Below are positions 15,790 to 24,659 of a stretch of DNA of 64,000 nucleotides, piece by piece. The position numbers and the translations under genes were made by a program. Within the stretch, counting starts at the first letter, position 1, and every line of letters starts with the position of its first letter. Source of the DNA: Haloarcula limicola (GTDB taxonomy: Archaea; Halobacteriota; Halobacteria; Halobacteriales; Haloarculaceae); contig NZ_WRXM01000002.1 of NCBI RefSeq assembly GCF_010119205.1, forward strand, positions 736,982 through 800,981, written 5' to 3'. The notes under the pieces are model-generated. The model searched no databases and was not told the origin of the DNA. It was given only the letters and a program-made list of their open reading frames with translations.

Positions 15790-17117
15790 GCGAATCAGTC
15801 TCACACAGAACAGGCGAACAGAGCGCCCGTCCCGAGGGCGAACAGATATGCGTCGTCGGACTCGGCTACGTCGGCATGCCGCTCGCGCTGGCGTTCGACG
15901 ACGAGGGGTTCGAGGTCACCGGCTTCGACATCGACCCCGAACTCGTCGAGACGCTCAGCGACGGCAACGACCCGACCGGCGAGGCCGGTCACGACCGGGT
16001 CGCCGAGAGCGACGTCTCCTTCACCGCACAGCCCGACAACATCGTGCGCGCTGACTACGTCATCCTCACGGTGCCGACGCCCGTCGACAACACGCAGAAC
16101 CCGAACTTGGACTTCGTGAAGGGCGCGGCCCGCACCGTCGGCGAACACATCTCCGAGGACACGACCGTCATCCTCGAATCGACGGTCTACCCCGGCGTGA
16201 CCGAGTCCGAACTCGCCCCCATCATCGAGGAGGAGTCCGGACTGACCGCCGGCGAGGAGTTCAACCTCGGCTACTCGCCCGAGCGCCTCTCGCCCGGCGA
16301 CGGGGGCAAGACCTTAGAGGAGGTCGTGAAGATCGTCAGCGGCGACACCGACGAGACGCTCGAGGACGTGGCCACGCTCTACGAGACGGTCGTCGACGCG
16401 GGCGTCTACCGCGCGCCGAGCATCCAGACCGCCGAGGCGGCGAAGGTGATCGAGAACGTCCAGCGCGACATCAACATCGCGCTGATGAACGAACTCGCCA
16501 TCATCTGTGACCACATGGACGTCGACACCCACGAGGTGTTAGACGCCGCCGGGACGAAGTGGAACTTCCACGACTACCGGCCCGGCCTCGTCGGCGGCCA
16601 CTGCATCCCGGTGGACCCGCTGTACCTCGCTCACGGCTCCGAGCGCGCGGGCTACACGCCGAGTCTCATCCTGCAGGGCCGCGAGGTCAACGAGTACATG
16701 CCGAAACACGCCGCCGAGCTCACGATGCGCGGGCTCAACGAGGCCGGGAAGGTCCTCAAGGACTCCTCGGTGCTCGTCCTCGGGCTCTCCTATAAGCCGA
16801 ACGTCGGCGACATCCGCACCTCCGAGGTGGACGAGGTCATCACCGAACTGGAGACCTACGGCATCGACGTCGAGGGGTACGACCCCCACGCCCAGGACGA
16901 CGCGATGGCCGAGCACTTCGGGATCCCCATTCAGGACACGCCGGACTTCGAGGGCTTCGACGCCGTCTTCCTGGCGACGCCCCACGACGAGTTCGACCGC
17001 TTCGACCTCTCGAAGGTCGCGGGCGCGCTCAACGACGATCCGGTGCTCATCGACGTGATGGCGGACGTAGACGAGGCCGACGCGACCGAGGCCGGCTTCA
17101 TCTACGACCACCTCTAA
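15786..17117 (+). CDS. UDP-sugar 6-dehydrogenase (UDP-GlcNAc/ManNAc dehydrogenase, WbpA/WecC-like)
   Basis: 443 residues of the UDP-glucose/GDP-mannose dehydrogenase superfamily. It has the NAD site '[17 protein letters not shown]' (about 21-37), 'VPTPVD', 'LESTVYPG', '[10 protein letters not shown]', the central '[20 protein letters not shown]' helix, and the catalytic Cys273 in '[13 protein letters not shown]'. 'CIPVDP' is typical of the N-acetyl-hexosaminuronate-forming branch rather than UDP-glucose dehydrogenases. It performs the two-step NAD oxidation of C6 to a carboxylate, giving the uronic acid that the Gfo/Idh and DegT enzymes modify. The start overlaps the acyltransferase stop. Confidence 0.9.
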   Translation: MSESVSHRTGEQSARPEGEQICVVGLGYVGMPLALAFDDEGFEVTGFDIDPELVETLSDGNDPTGEAGHDRVAESDVSFTAQPDNIVRADYVILTVPTPVDNTQNPNLDFVKGAARTVGEHISEDTTVILESTVYPGVTESELAPIIEEESGLTAGEEFNLGYSPERLSPGDGGKTLEEVVKIVSGDTDETLEDVATLYETVVDAGVYRAPSIQTAEAAKVIENVQRDINIALMNELAIICDHMDVDTHEVLDAAGTKWNFHDYRPGLVGGHCIPVDPLYLAHGSERAGYTPSLILQGREVNEYMPKHAAELTMRGLNEAGKVLKDSSVLVLGLSYKPNVGDIRTSEVDEVITELETYGIDVEGYDPHAQDDAMAEHFGIPIQDTPDFEGFDAVFLATPHDEFDRFDLSKVAGALNDDPVLIDVMADVDEADATEAGFIYDHL

Positions 17118-17442
17118 TCGCGCGCCGACCGACGGACTCGCGTTCGACCCCCTGAATCACCAGTTCTGCCCGATAGTCGACTCCCACCAGCGAACGTTCA
17201 CCGGTCACCCAGACCTGTCAACGGAACGTCCAGATACGTACCAAACGACTCATATTGTGGGTCGTTTAATGGCCTATCCACCGGTCTGGACGCCTCACGA
17301 CCGCGCTTTAGACTGCGTGATCGATACGGTATAATCAAACCCGTAAGGTGCAGGGATGAATAGAACAGTTGTGCAACGATTGGAAACCGTTTGAAATCGA
17401 TTGCAATGGCTTCCCCCCTTTATCTATGCCCGGGGTAATCGG
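17118..17442. promoter_or_regulatory. Intergenic region with a duplicated promoter/start segment
   Basis: GGATGAATAGAACA occurs twice, at 17354-17367 and 17441-17454, each preceded by a TATA-like element (TATAAT 17330-17335; TATCTA 17421-17426) at a similar distance. The first copy starts a 12-codon ORF (MNRTVVQRLETV, 17356-17394). The second is the start of the wHTH gene. TTGCAA-type motifs lie between them. Upstream (17118-17320) nothing else is recognisable. Confidence 0.5.
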
Positions 17443-18120
17443 ATGAATAGAACACCAATGGCTGTAACCGCAGAGCAGACCGACGACGTTTCGACCCAGA
17501 GCGAGACAGACACTGCGGACGACGGGGACGACGCGCCCACGGCGATCTCGAAAGACGACCTCTTTCACGTCCTCCAGAACGAGCGGCGGCGTCGCGTCCT
17601 CGCGTACATCATCCACAACGACGGTCCCTTCGAGATGCGGACGATCGCGGAGCAGGTGGCCGCGTGGGAACACGACACCACCGTCCGCCAGCTCATGTCC
17701 GACGAGCGCCAGCGGGTCTACATCGCGCTGTACCAGTCCCACCTGCCGAAGCTCGACGACATCGGTCTCATCGAGTACAATCAGAGCCGCGGGGTCGTCG
17801 AGGCGACGGCGCTGCTCGACAGCGTGAGCAAGTACGTGGACTCGCCGGAAGTGGCCGCGCGCTCGGACGACACGGTCTCCATCGACGACGCGGACGAGCC
17901 CGAGGCCGCCGACGTGGACGACGACGCCGAAGACGACGCGGACGCGCCCGCGGGCGTCAGCCAGCACGCCGCGTTCATGGGCGTGACGACGGTGAGCCTC
18001 CTCCTGACCGCCGGCGTCTGGTCCCAGGCGATCCCCTCGACGCTGCTCTCAGGCCTGCAGACGGCCGTCGTCGTCACCGCGCTGTTCGCACTGACCTCCG
18101 TCGCGTCCGCGTGGACGTAA
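17443..18120 (+). CDS. Haloarchaeal wHTH protein with C-terminal membrane segments (DUF7344-like)
   Basis: 225 residues from ATG 17443; ATG 17458 is an alternative. After an acidic N-terminus, residues about 45-135 form a winged helix ('ISKDDLFHVLQNERRRRVLA', 'RTIAEQVAAWEHDTTVRQLM', 'RVYIALYQSHLPKLDDIGLI', 'EYNQSRGVVEAT'). An Asp-rich linker and two hydrophobic segments at the C-terminus ('GVTTVSLLLTAGVWSQAI', 'TAVVVTALFALTSVAS') suggest membrane anchoring. A close paralogue lies at 23501, and the two bracket the glmS region. It probably regulates transcription from the membrane. Ligand and targets are unknown. Confidence 0.75.
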   Translation: MNRTPMAVTAEQTDDVSTQSETDTADDGDDAPTAISKDDLFHVLQNERRRRVLAYIIHNDGPFEMRTIAEQVAAWEHDTTVRQLMSDERQRVYIALYQSHLPKLDDIGLIEYNQSRGVVEATALLDSVSKYVDSPEVAARSDDTVSIDDADEPEAADVDDDAEDDADAPAGVSQHAAFMGVTTVSLLLTAGVWSQAIPSTLLSGLQTAVVVTALFALTSVASAWT

Positions 18121-18330
18121 GCCGACGAGTCGTTCTGACCGGATCGAGAACTGTACGTTTATCAATCACATCAGCCGTCTGCGTCCGAGTTTAACGGGAG
18201 AGAAACTATCCCACAAAGGGCCCACTGTGTGAACAGTGACTGACAGTGCTTCCATCCCAAACCGCACGTGAGACGAGAGCCGGCAGCGCACTTTCGGGGG
18301 GCCTCCGTGCCCCGGGAGCGCGATGACGCT

Positions 18331-18957
18331 ATGTGGGCAGACGCCCGCATCGCTGGGCCGAGACTGGGAGTGCCGATGGCGGCCGTCGTCGGCGTGCTGG
18401 TCTTCGGCGTCGGCCTCTCGGGCTGCGTCGGCACGGTGAGCGCAGCACCGGTCGACCAGCCGACCGACACTCGACACGCTCAATCCCACGCCGTCGAAGC
18501 CGCCGACGGGCTCCCCTGTGAGTCCGTAGTCGCGAGCCTCGCGGCCGCGACGGGGTCGGCGAAGACCGAGACGCAAGAGGCGCTCGACGCTCGCTTCACC
18601 AGTACGAACGTGTTCTCGCCCGTCTCGAACCCCTCCGTCGTGTTGCTCGCGAGCGGCGGGCTCCTCGCGCTCGTCCTCCTCTCGCTCATCCGCGTCCGCG
18701 AACGCCTCTTCGGTGGCGGCGACTCCGACGGTTCGGACGACGACCAGGAGCCCTGGAAGCCGCTGACCGACGCCGACCGCGTCGAGCAGCTGCTCGCCGA
18801 GAACGACGGCTACATGAAGCAGTCGGAGATCGTCGAGCAGACCGAGTGGTCGAAGGCGAAAGTGAGCCGCCTCCTCTCGCGGATGGCCGACCGGGACATC
18901 ATCCGGAAGGACAAGGACGGCCGCGAGAACATCATCGTCCTCAAGCATCGCGGATAG
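18331..18957 (+). CDS. Membrane-anchored wHTH protein (DUF7343-like C-terminal domain)
   Basis: About 208 residues from ATG 18331; GTG 18268 and ATG 18376 are alternatives. A signal-like hydrophobic stretch ('MAAVVGVLVFGVGLSGCVG') is followed by an extracytoplasmic segment, a second span ('VVLLASGGLLALVLLSLIRV') and a cytoplasmic winged helix ('VEQLLAENDGYMKQSEIVEQ', 'TEWSKAKVSRLLSRMADRDI'). The wHTH matches the C-terminal domain of the RecA-like protein at 27237. The layout suggests a one-component regulator that senses outside the cell and binds DNA inside. No partner is evident. Confidence 0.7.
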   Translation: MWADARIAGPRLGVPMAAVVGVLVFGVGLSGCVGTVSAAPVDQPTDTRHAQSHAVEAADGLPCESVVASLAAATGSAKTETQEALDARFTSTNVFSPVSNPSVVLLASGGLLALVLLSLIRVRERLFGGGDSDGSDDDQEPWKPLTDADRVEQLLAENDGYMKQSEIVEQTEWSKAKVSRLLSRMADRDIIRKDKDGRENIIVLKHRG

Positions 18958-19531
18958 CGCGAGCGTCGTCGGCCGCTCGATTCGGACCGGCGCGGCGGCG
19001 ACCGGGAAGCGATGAACGGCGCTGAACGGAGTGAACTGTCAGTTCGCGCGCGCTCACGCGAAGCGTGGATATTCCGCGGGTCGGTCGATAGCCCGATCGA
19101 GCGTTCCGACCGTGTCGCGCCGTACACGCCGCTCTATCTCTCGTTCTTGTGACAACCCTTGCCATCGAGACCGCGGGGCCGTGCTCAGGGGATCAACCTC
19201 CGGACGGCGGGGCGTCGAAACGGAATTACACACCTGATAAGCGCCACAAACGGAGGTGATAAGCAAAGACCCGGAAACCGACCGTCGCTCGGGTGATTAA
19301 GCCGAAACAACCGAAACGATGGGGGTACTGTTGTGCTTCTGTCGGAATTACGTCACCCGAGTCCTTAACGAGCAGATAGTAATGCCCCATCCCGGTGTAC
19401 GGTAGAAGCGAGAGAACCGTAGACTCACGCAATCATGATGAGTACTATTCGCCCTTCGTCTGACCGGCCCCGAACCGCACCAACGCGAATCACTCCGTCG
19501 AGCCCCGCCGCCCGCTCGGAGGCGTACTGAG
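18958..19531. other. Long intergenic region upstream of glmS
   Basis: No protein-coding gene is convincing here. TGATAAGC occurs twice, at 19235-19242 and 19257-19264 (22 bp apart), with a related TGATTAAGC at 19294. A 31-codon ORF starting ATG 19435 (MMSTIRPSSDRPR...) ends at 19530, one base before the glmS ATG. It may be a leader ORF coupled to glmS or a chance frame. The repeats may be regulatory sites for glmS. Confidence 0.3.
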
Positions 19532-21346
19532 ATGTGTGGGATCATCGCCTGCGTCGGCACGAACGACGCGGTGGACCGGCTGATCACCGGCCTCGAGAAC
19601 CTCGAGTACCGCGGCTACGACTCCGCCGGGATCGCCGTCAAGAACGGCCACGGCGTCTCGATATACAAGCAGTCGGGACAGATCAGCGACCTGAAGAACA
19701 CGATCGTCCAGAACCTCCCCGACGGCGAGATCGGTATCGGTCACACCCGCTGGAGCACGCACGGCCCGCCCACGGACGAGAACGCGCACCCGCACACGGC
19801 CGAGTCCGAGCGGGTCGCCGTCGTCCACAACGGCATCATCGAGAACTACGAGGAGCTGAAGAGCGACCTGCGCGCGCGTGGGCACGAGTTCGAGAGCGAC
19901 ACGGACACCGAGGTCATCCCGCATCTCATCGAGGGGTACATGGACGAGGGCGCGGACGCGCGTGAGGCGTTCGAGCGCACGATCGACTCGCTCGAAGGGA
20001 GCTACGCGACGGTCGCGCTCGTCGAGGGCCACGAGAAGCTGCTGGCGACGCGACAGGACTCCCCGCTCGTCCTCGGCCAGCAGAACGGCGAGTACTATCT
20101 CGCCAGCGACGTCCCGGCGTTCCTGGAGTTCACCAATCAGGTCAGCTACCTCGAAGACGGCGACGTCGCCGAGGTCAGCGCCGAGGGCGCGACCATCACC
20201 GACGCCAACGGCGAGGAGGTCTCCCGCGATATCGAGACCGTCGAGTGGGACCCCGAGGAGACGGGCAAGGGCGCGTACGACCACTTCATGCTCAAGGAGA
20301 TCGACAGCCAGCCCGAGTCGCTCCGCAAGACGATCCAGGGTCGGGTCGATCCCGAAGCGGGCGAGGTCACCCTCGATGCCCTCGAGGAAGGCGATCTGGA
20401 GGGCGTCGAACAGGTCCACCTCGTCGCCTGTGGGACCTCCTACCACGCGGCGATGTTCGGCAGTAACCTGATGAACCGCCGCGGCATCCCCGCGACGGCC
20501 CACCGGGCCAACGAGTACACCGATACCATCCCCGTCGACGGCGACACGCTGACGATCGCGGTGACACAGAGCGGCGAGACCGCCGACACGCTCACCGCGA
20601 TTCGCCGCGCCGAGAAGAAGGGCGCACAGACGCTCGCGGTGACCAACGTCATCGGCTCGACGGTCGCACGCGAGGTCGAGACGCCGGTGTACATCCGCGC
20701 CGGCCCGGAGATCGGCGTCGCCGCCACCAAGACCTTCTCCTCGCAAGCGGTCACGCTGAGCCTGCTGGCCGAACACTTCGCGGACGACCTCCCGCAGGGG
20801 ACGCCGCGGGAGGACCGCGAGGAGTTCCTCGCCGCGCTCGAACGCCTCCCCGAGGACATCCAGCGCCTCCTCGACACCACGGAGGCCGAGCGACTCAGCC
20901 GTCACCACCTCGATAAGGAGGCGTTCTTCTTCATCGGCCACGAACTGAACTACTCCGTCGCCCTCGAAGGCGCGCTGAAGTTCAAGGAGATCACCTACGA
21001 ACACGCCGAGGGCTTCCCGTCGGGCGGCCTCAAACACGGCCCGCTGGCGCTGGTCACCCCCGAGACGACCATCTTCACCCTCCTCGGGTCCGGTCCCTCT
21101 ACTCAGACTCGGAGCAACGCCGAGGAAGCGCGTGCCCGCGGAGCGAACATCGTTACGGTCGCCCCCGAATCCGTAAACGTAGACGACGTGGCCGACGAGC
21201 GGCTGACGATCCCGGACACGCATCCGGACCTCACCAGCCTGCTCGCGAACATTCAGCTGCAGTTGGTGTCGTACTACACGGCCAGACAGCTCGAACGGCC
21301 CATCGACAAGCCCCGCAACCTCGCAAAGAGCGTCACAGTCCGATAG
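19532..21346 (+). CDS. glmS: Glutamine-fructose-6-phosphate aminotransferase (isomerising)
   Basis: 604 residues, the normal length. It starts 'MCGIIACVG', so the nucleophile Cys2 of the class II glutaminase is present, with 'GIGHTRWSTHG' and the 'VVHNGIIENYEEL' loop. Two SIS sugar-isomerase domains follow ('ACGTSYHAAMFG', 'VTQSGETADTL', 'SSQAVTLSLLAE', then 'FIGHELNYSVALEGALKFKE'). The C-terminal 'LAKSVTVR' is canonical. It makes glucosamine-6-phosphate, the first committed step toward UDP-GlcNAc, which would feed the amino-sugar acid module at 11043-17117. The intact Cys2 contrasts with the two asparagine-synthase-like genes. Cytoplasmic. Confidence 0.97.
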   Translation: MCGIIACVGTNDAVDRLITGLENLEYRGYDSAGIAVKNGHGVSIYKQSGQISDLKNTIVQNLPDGEIGIGHTRWSTHGPPTDENAHPHTAESERVAVVHNGIIENYEELKSDLRARGHEFESDTDTEVIPHLIEGYMDEGADAREAFERTIDSLEGSYATVALVEGHEKLLATRQDSPLVLGQQNGEYYLASDVPAFLEFTNQVSYLEDGDVAEVSAEGATITDANGEEVSRDIETVEWDPEETGKGAYDHFMLKEIDSQPESLRKTIQGRVDPEAGEVTLDALEEGDLEGVEQVHLVACGTSYHAAMFGSNLMNRRGIPATAHRANEYTDTIPVDGDTLTIAVTQSGETADTLTAIRRAEKKGAQTLAVTNVIGSTVAREVETPVYIRAGPEIGVAATKTFSSQAVTLSLLAEHFADDLPQGTPREDREEFLAALERLPEDIQRLLDTTEAERLSRHHLDKEAFFFIGHELNYSVALEGALKFKEITYEHAEGFPSGGLKHGPLALVTPETTIFTLLGSGPSTQTRSNAEEARARGANIVTVAPESVNVDDVADERLTIPDTHPDLTSLLANIQLQLVSYYTARQLERPIDKPRNLAKSVTVR

Positions 21347-21373
21347 CGTGTCTCCCGAAATATCTTCCCACTG

Positions 21374-23056
21374 ATGAACACCGAGGTATTCGGAGTATTC
21401 GGCGACCGCGAGGCGTTCGAGCAGTTCGCCGCTCCGGCGAAGTACGACCGCGTGTTGGAAGGGAGAGAGGTGACTGTCGGCGTCAGCGACGTCGCTCTCG
21501 GACTCCCCGGCCGGACGCAGGTCTACGACGACGAGGACGGTCTCTGCGTCCTCTGGGGCGAGGCGTTCATCGACGACGCCGGGAGCACGTCGACGGCGAA
21601 ACACCTCTACGACGCGTTCGGCGACCGGGGGGCGGACGCCCTCGGCCTGGTCAACGGATCGTACCTAGCAGTCATCGAACGAGCGGGGACCGCGCGCGTC
21701 TTCACCGACCAGCTCCGCAGTTGGGAGTGTTACTACACCGACGCTCCGGGCGTTCGCGTCTTCGGGAGCGACGCCGCTCACGTCGGCCGCACCATCGACG
21801 ACGCCTCGCCGGACCGGGGCGCGATACGCGAGTTCACGCACTTCGGGAACGTCTTCACCGACCGAACCGCGGTCGAGGATCTGAGGCGGGTGCCCTTCGA
21901 CGGGTTTCTGGGCCCCGACGGGACCGGGGAGTTGCGCCGGTTCGTCTACCGGCCCGCGGAGTTCGATTACGCGAGCGAACTGGCCGAACGCATGGAGCGC
22001 GCGCTCGAGCGACGGAGCGGCCTCCCCGGCCAGAACGGCCTCTTATTGAGCGCCGGATACGACTCCCGGATAATCCTCTCGCAGATCGACGACATCGACC
22101 GCTGTTACTCCATCGGTTCTACGGACGCCGACGAGGTACAGGTCGCCCGCCTGCTCGCCGATCAGTACGACGCCGAGCACGACATCTTGGAAGTGGACGC
22201 CAGCTATCTCCAGACGCTGTACGACGTGGTCCAGTACACGCAGGGGCTACGCGAGTCAGTCCACATCCACCACCGCGGCAACGACCCCGAGATACGGGCC
22301 GATAGCATCTACCACGGGCTGTTTTTCGATACGATGTTCCGCGGGTATTTCCTCCCTCGGGACGGGTTCGAGATGTTCGGGCTCACGTTCCCGCGCAATC
22401 GACTCGAACCGGACCCGGACGTGGCCAGCCACTACTGCGACCTGTTGGGTTGCTTCCCGGACCCAGACGTCCGCGAACGGGATTGGGAGATGCTCGACGA
22501 AGCGGCCGGGCGGCAGTTCGCCGAGGAGACGATACGGCCGGCCTTCGAGAAGTGCCTCGACCGAGCGGACTCGGTGTACAACGCCATCGATTTACTGGGG
22601 GTCAAGCTGAAACCGACCCTGCCGTTCCGAGCGCACCTGGCCGACAACTACATCGAGAGTTTCATCGCCGCCGACGCGGAGTTGGTCGAGTGGCACCTGA
22701 TGACGCCACCGGAGCACCGCAACGACCAGGTGTTCCTCGACGCGCTCAAGCAGATAGACGACGATATCCTCCACCACCGACCGCCCGACCGCCCCCACGA
22801 CTCCTATCGGGTCAACCAGGTAGAGAAGTTCCTGCGACGGAAGCTTCCCGTCGTCGACGCGTTCGATACGGCGTGGCCGGACCGCGACCAGATCTACGCC
22901 AACAACAACATGGACCAGCAGCTGTTCCCCGAGACCGAGTCCATCCACGAACTCGCTCCGCGGACGAAGCTCCGCATCAACGACGTCGCGAGTTGGCTCG
23001 ACGCCACGCTCGACCACTCGGTCGCCCCCGACGAAGTGATTCGAGCGAAGCGGTGA
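21374..23056 (+). CDS. Second asparagine-synthase-like protein without Cys2
   Basis: 560 residues, 28 bases downstream of glmS on the same strand. The N-terminal glutaminase-like half starts 'MNTEVFGVFGD' and has no Cys2. The synthase half has 'LLSAGYDSRIIL' (226-231), where the usual SGG is SAG, and 'YHGLFFDTMFRGYF'. Like the copy at 7125 it is expected to adenylate a carboxylate but not to hydrolyse glutamine. Its position next to glmS points to sugar-acid modification, possibly uronamide formation, rather than asparagine synthesis. The C-terminal 300 residues diverge from the 7125 copy. Confidence 0.72.
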   Translation: MNTEVFGVFGDREAFEQFAAPAKYDRVLEGREVTVGVSDVALGLPGRTQVYDDEDGLCVLWGEAFIDDAGSTSTAKHLYDAFGDRGADALGLVNGSYLAVIERAGTARVFTDQLRSWECYYTDAPGVRVFGSDAAHVGRTIDDASPDRGAIREFTHFGNVFTDRTAVEDLRRVPFDGFLGPDGTGELRRFVYRPAEFDYASELAERMERALERRSGLPGQNGLLLSAGYDSRIILSQIDDIDRCYSIGSTDADEVQVARLLADQYDAEHDILEVDASYLQTLYDVVQYTQGLRESVHIHHRGNDPEIRADSIYHGLFFDTMFRGYFLPRDGFEMFGLTFPRNRLEPDPDVASHYCDLLGCFPDPDVRERDWEMLDEAAGRQFAEETIRPAFEKCLDRADSVYNAIDLLGVKLKPTLPFRAHLADNYIESFIAADAELVEWHLMTPPEHRNDQVFLDALKQIDDDILHHRPPDRPHDSYRVNQVEKFLRRKLPVVDAFDTAWPDRDQIYANNNMDQQLFPETESIHELAPRTKLRINDVASWLDATLDHSVAPDEVIRAKR

Positions 23057-23500
23057 CCCTTTCCACGTCCGAGACGGGCAGACCGCTCTCGCCTTGACAC
23101 CTCAGAAGACCGGAACGCCGAGCGCACAGCGAACCGACGAGCGCGACCCGACGACAGACGAGACCGAGTATCCGACGCGTCGTACTGCGACGACCCCTGA
23201 GTGGGGGGTTGAAAACATCCGAGACGGGACCGCCAGCGACCTCCGTGCGACTTCGAATACCTCGACTCCGGTCAGTCGTTCTCGGAGCGATGCGAGACCG
23301 CCGCGTGACCGCCGTGCCTCGATCGACTCGTAGAGGCCTCGCTATCGCTCCGTGAGAGCGGTCGTCTAAACGTCTCGTTCGAGACTCGACTGTCGCTCGA
23401 CGCGTCACCTGTCGGTGCTACGTGAGAAGAGCACGAGGGGATGCCGGCCACCGCGGCCCGCGGTGGGGCATCCGCATACCGGGCAGGACGAACTGCGCCT
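23057..23500. other. Intergenic region between convergent genes
   Basis: No credible gene. A 79-codon frame at 23094 starts with TTG and has the low-acid, Arg/Thr-rich composition of a chance ORF. CACCGCGGCCCGCGGTG at 23449-23465 is a GC-rich palindrome just beyond the stop of the wHTH gene at 23501 and may act in transcript ending. Nothing else is recognisable. Confidence 0.3.
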
Positions 23501-24085
23501 CTACGCCAGAACGCCGTTGGTGACCATCGTGAACAGCGTGAGTGCGACGAGCCCGACGACCGTGACCGCGAGCATCGTCGGCAGCGCCAGCCCCGCGGCC
23601 GCGCTCCCGACCACGAGGGTGCTCAGGCCGAGCGCCCCGCTGTAGTAGGGCGCGTTGGACCCGTCCGGCTCCTCGGCCGACTCGTCGGCGTCGTCCTCGT
23701 CGGCGTCGAGGTACGGCGAGAGCTGGTCGGCGACGGCCGTGCGCTTGACGATCCCGCGGCTCTGGTTGTACTCGATGACGCCCTCGTCGTCGAGCTTCGG
23801 CAGGTGGGACTGGTACAGCGCGATGTAGACCCGCTGGCGCTCGTCGCTGGTCAGCGCCTGTACCGTCGTGTCGTGCTCCCACGCGGCCACCTGCTCCGCG
23901 AGGTCGCGCATGCGGACTTCCTCGTCTTCCCCCTCGAGATAGCGGAGCGCGTCGCGGCGACGGCGGTTCTGCAGGAGGTGGAAGATATCGTCCTTAGCCA
24001 GATCACGCACACGCGTGGCGTCGTCGGTCTCGGCGAGTTCGTCTTCGAGCTCGGACTGCTCGGTAGGGTTCTGCATCGTGCTCAT
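23501..24085 (-). CDS. Haloarchaeal wHTH protein with C-terminal membrane segments (DUF7344-like, paralogue)
   Basis: 194 residues closely similar to the product of the gene at 17443: 'LAKDDIFHLLQNRRRRDALR', 'RDLAEQVAAWEHDTTVQALT', 'RVYIALYQSHLPKLDDEGVI', 'EYNQSRGIVKRTAV'. After an acidic linker there are two C-terminal hydrophobic segments ('GLSTLVVGSAAAGLALPTML', 'AVTVVGLVALTLFTMVTNGV'). It is a probable membrane-tethered DNA-binding regulator. The strongest conservation is in the AEQVAAWEHDTTV and ALYQSHLPKLDD motifs, which form the helix-turn-helix and wing. Confidence 0.75.
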   Translation of the reverse strand: MSTMQNPTEQSELEDELAETDDATRVRDLAKDDIFHLLQNRRRRDALRYLEGEDEEVRMRDLAEQVAAWEHDTTVQALTSDERQRVYIALYQSHLPKLDDEGVIEYNQSRGIVKRTAVADQLSPYLDADEDDADESAEEPDGSNAPYYSGALGLSTLVVGSAAAGLALPTMLAVTVVGLVALTLFTMVTNGVLA

Positions 24086-24659
24086 TGCTCTACCCAGTCT
24101 TACAGAGTACGGGGTAATAAGGACCTAAATCCGTCTCAGCGGTTGCAGACGGTTTCGACGCGGGTGGTCGCGGAAACCGGCCACCAGAGGATTCCTTCCG
24201 GGGAAACGTACTATTTCAGCCGATAAACATCCTCATAACTAGTCCCGCCGTTGATGCGGATAGTTTCGGACGCTTCGTAACTGTTTCACTCGTTCAGTAA
24301 GCTTCACTAGCCCCGAAATTCGGCGTTTTAGCCATCTAGTCCTACTGTTGGCAGAAACGATAAACGCTCCGTACACCCTCACGAACAATTAGTAGGCTGT
24401 CATGAAATAGTCGCTCGACTGTCGTGAAATGGTTAGAAAACTTTACTGAAATGGTCAGTTTATCGCGCTAGTCGGCGGGAGTACGGCCTATTTCGTGAGT
24501 GTTGGTCACATCCGGCTAGGAGGCCTACGCAGCGATAGGTCATCTCCCCGAGAGTGGCGTGATAGCGGTTCTCGTGGCTATTGAGACGATAACGAACCGA
24601 TTACCGAGGTGCGAGAAAAAAGCCGCTACCGGTATCTGACCGGCCGTCTCGACATCGCC
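24086..24659. other. AT-richer intergenic region with 22-bp-period repeats
   Basis: No gene is supported. The region is less GC-rich than its surroundings. It carries three direct repeats at 24396-24455 and an inverted partner at 24488-24498 (CTATTTCGTGA), described separately. It is upstream of the wHTH gene starting at 24085 and downstream of the kinase ending at 24660. It could be a control region or the remnant of a mobile element. Confidence 0.4.
24396..24455. repeat. Three direct repeats with an exact 22-bp period
   Basis: GCTGTCATGAAATAGT (24396-24411), ACTGTCGTGAAATGGT (24418-24433) and ACTTTACTGAAATGGT (24440-24455) share a TGAAATrGT core, and their cores begin exactly 22 bp apart. 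The near two-turn spacing puts the sites on about the same face of the helix, as for cooperative regulator binding. An inverted relative, CTATTTCGTGA, lies at 24488-24498. Confidence 0.65.

Noticed and set aside
19490-21604. 704-codon open frame on the minus strand opposite glmS
   Set aside because: It is the antisense shadow of a clear glmS gene; GC-rich codon bias keeps this frame open and the translation has no recognisable domain.
21374-23056. Housekeeping asparagine synthetase
   Set aside because: Cys2 is absent and the locus is for amino sugars, so asparagine synthesis is not the best call.
23094-23333. 79-codon ORF after the second asparagine-synthase-like gene
   Set aside because: Starts with TTG and has Arg/Thr/Ser-rich composition unlike haloarchaeal proteins.
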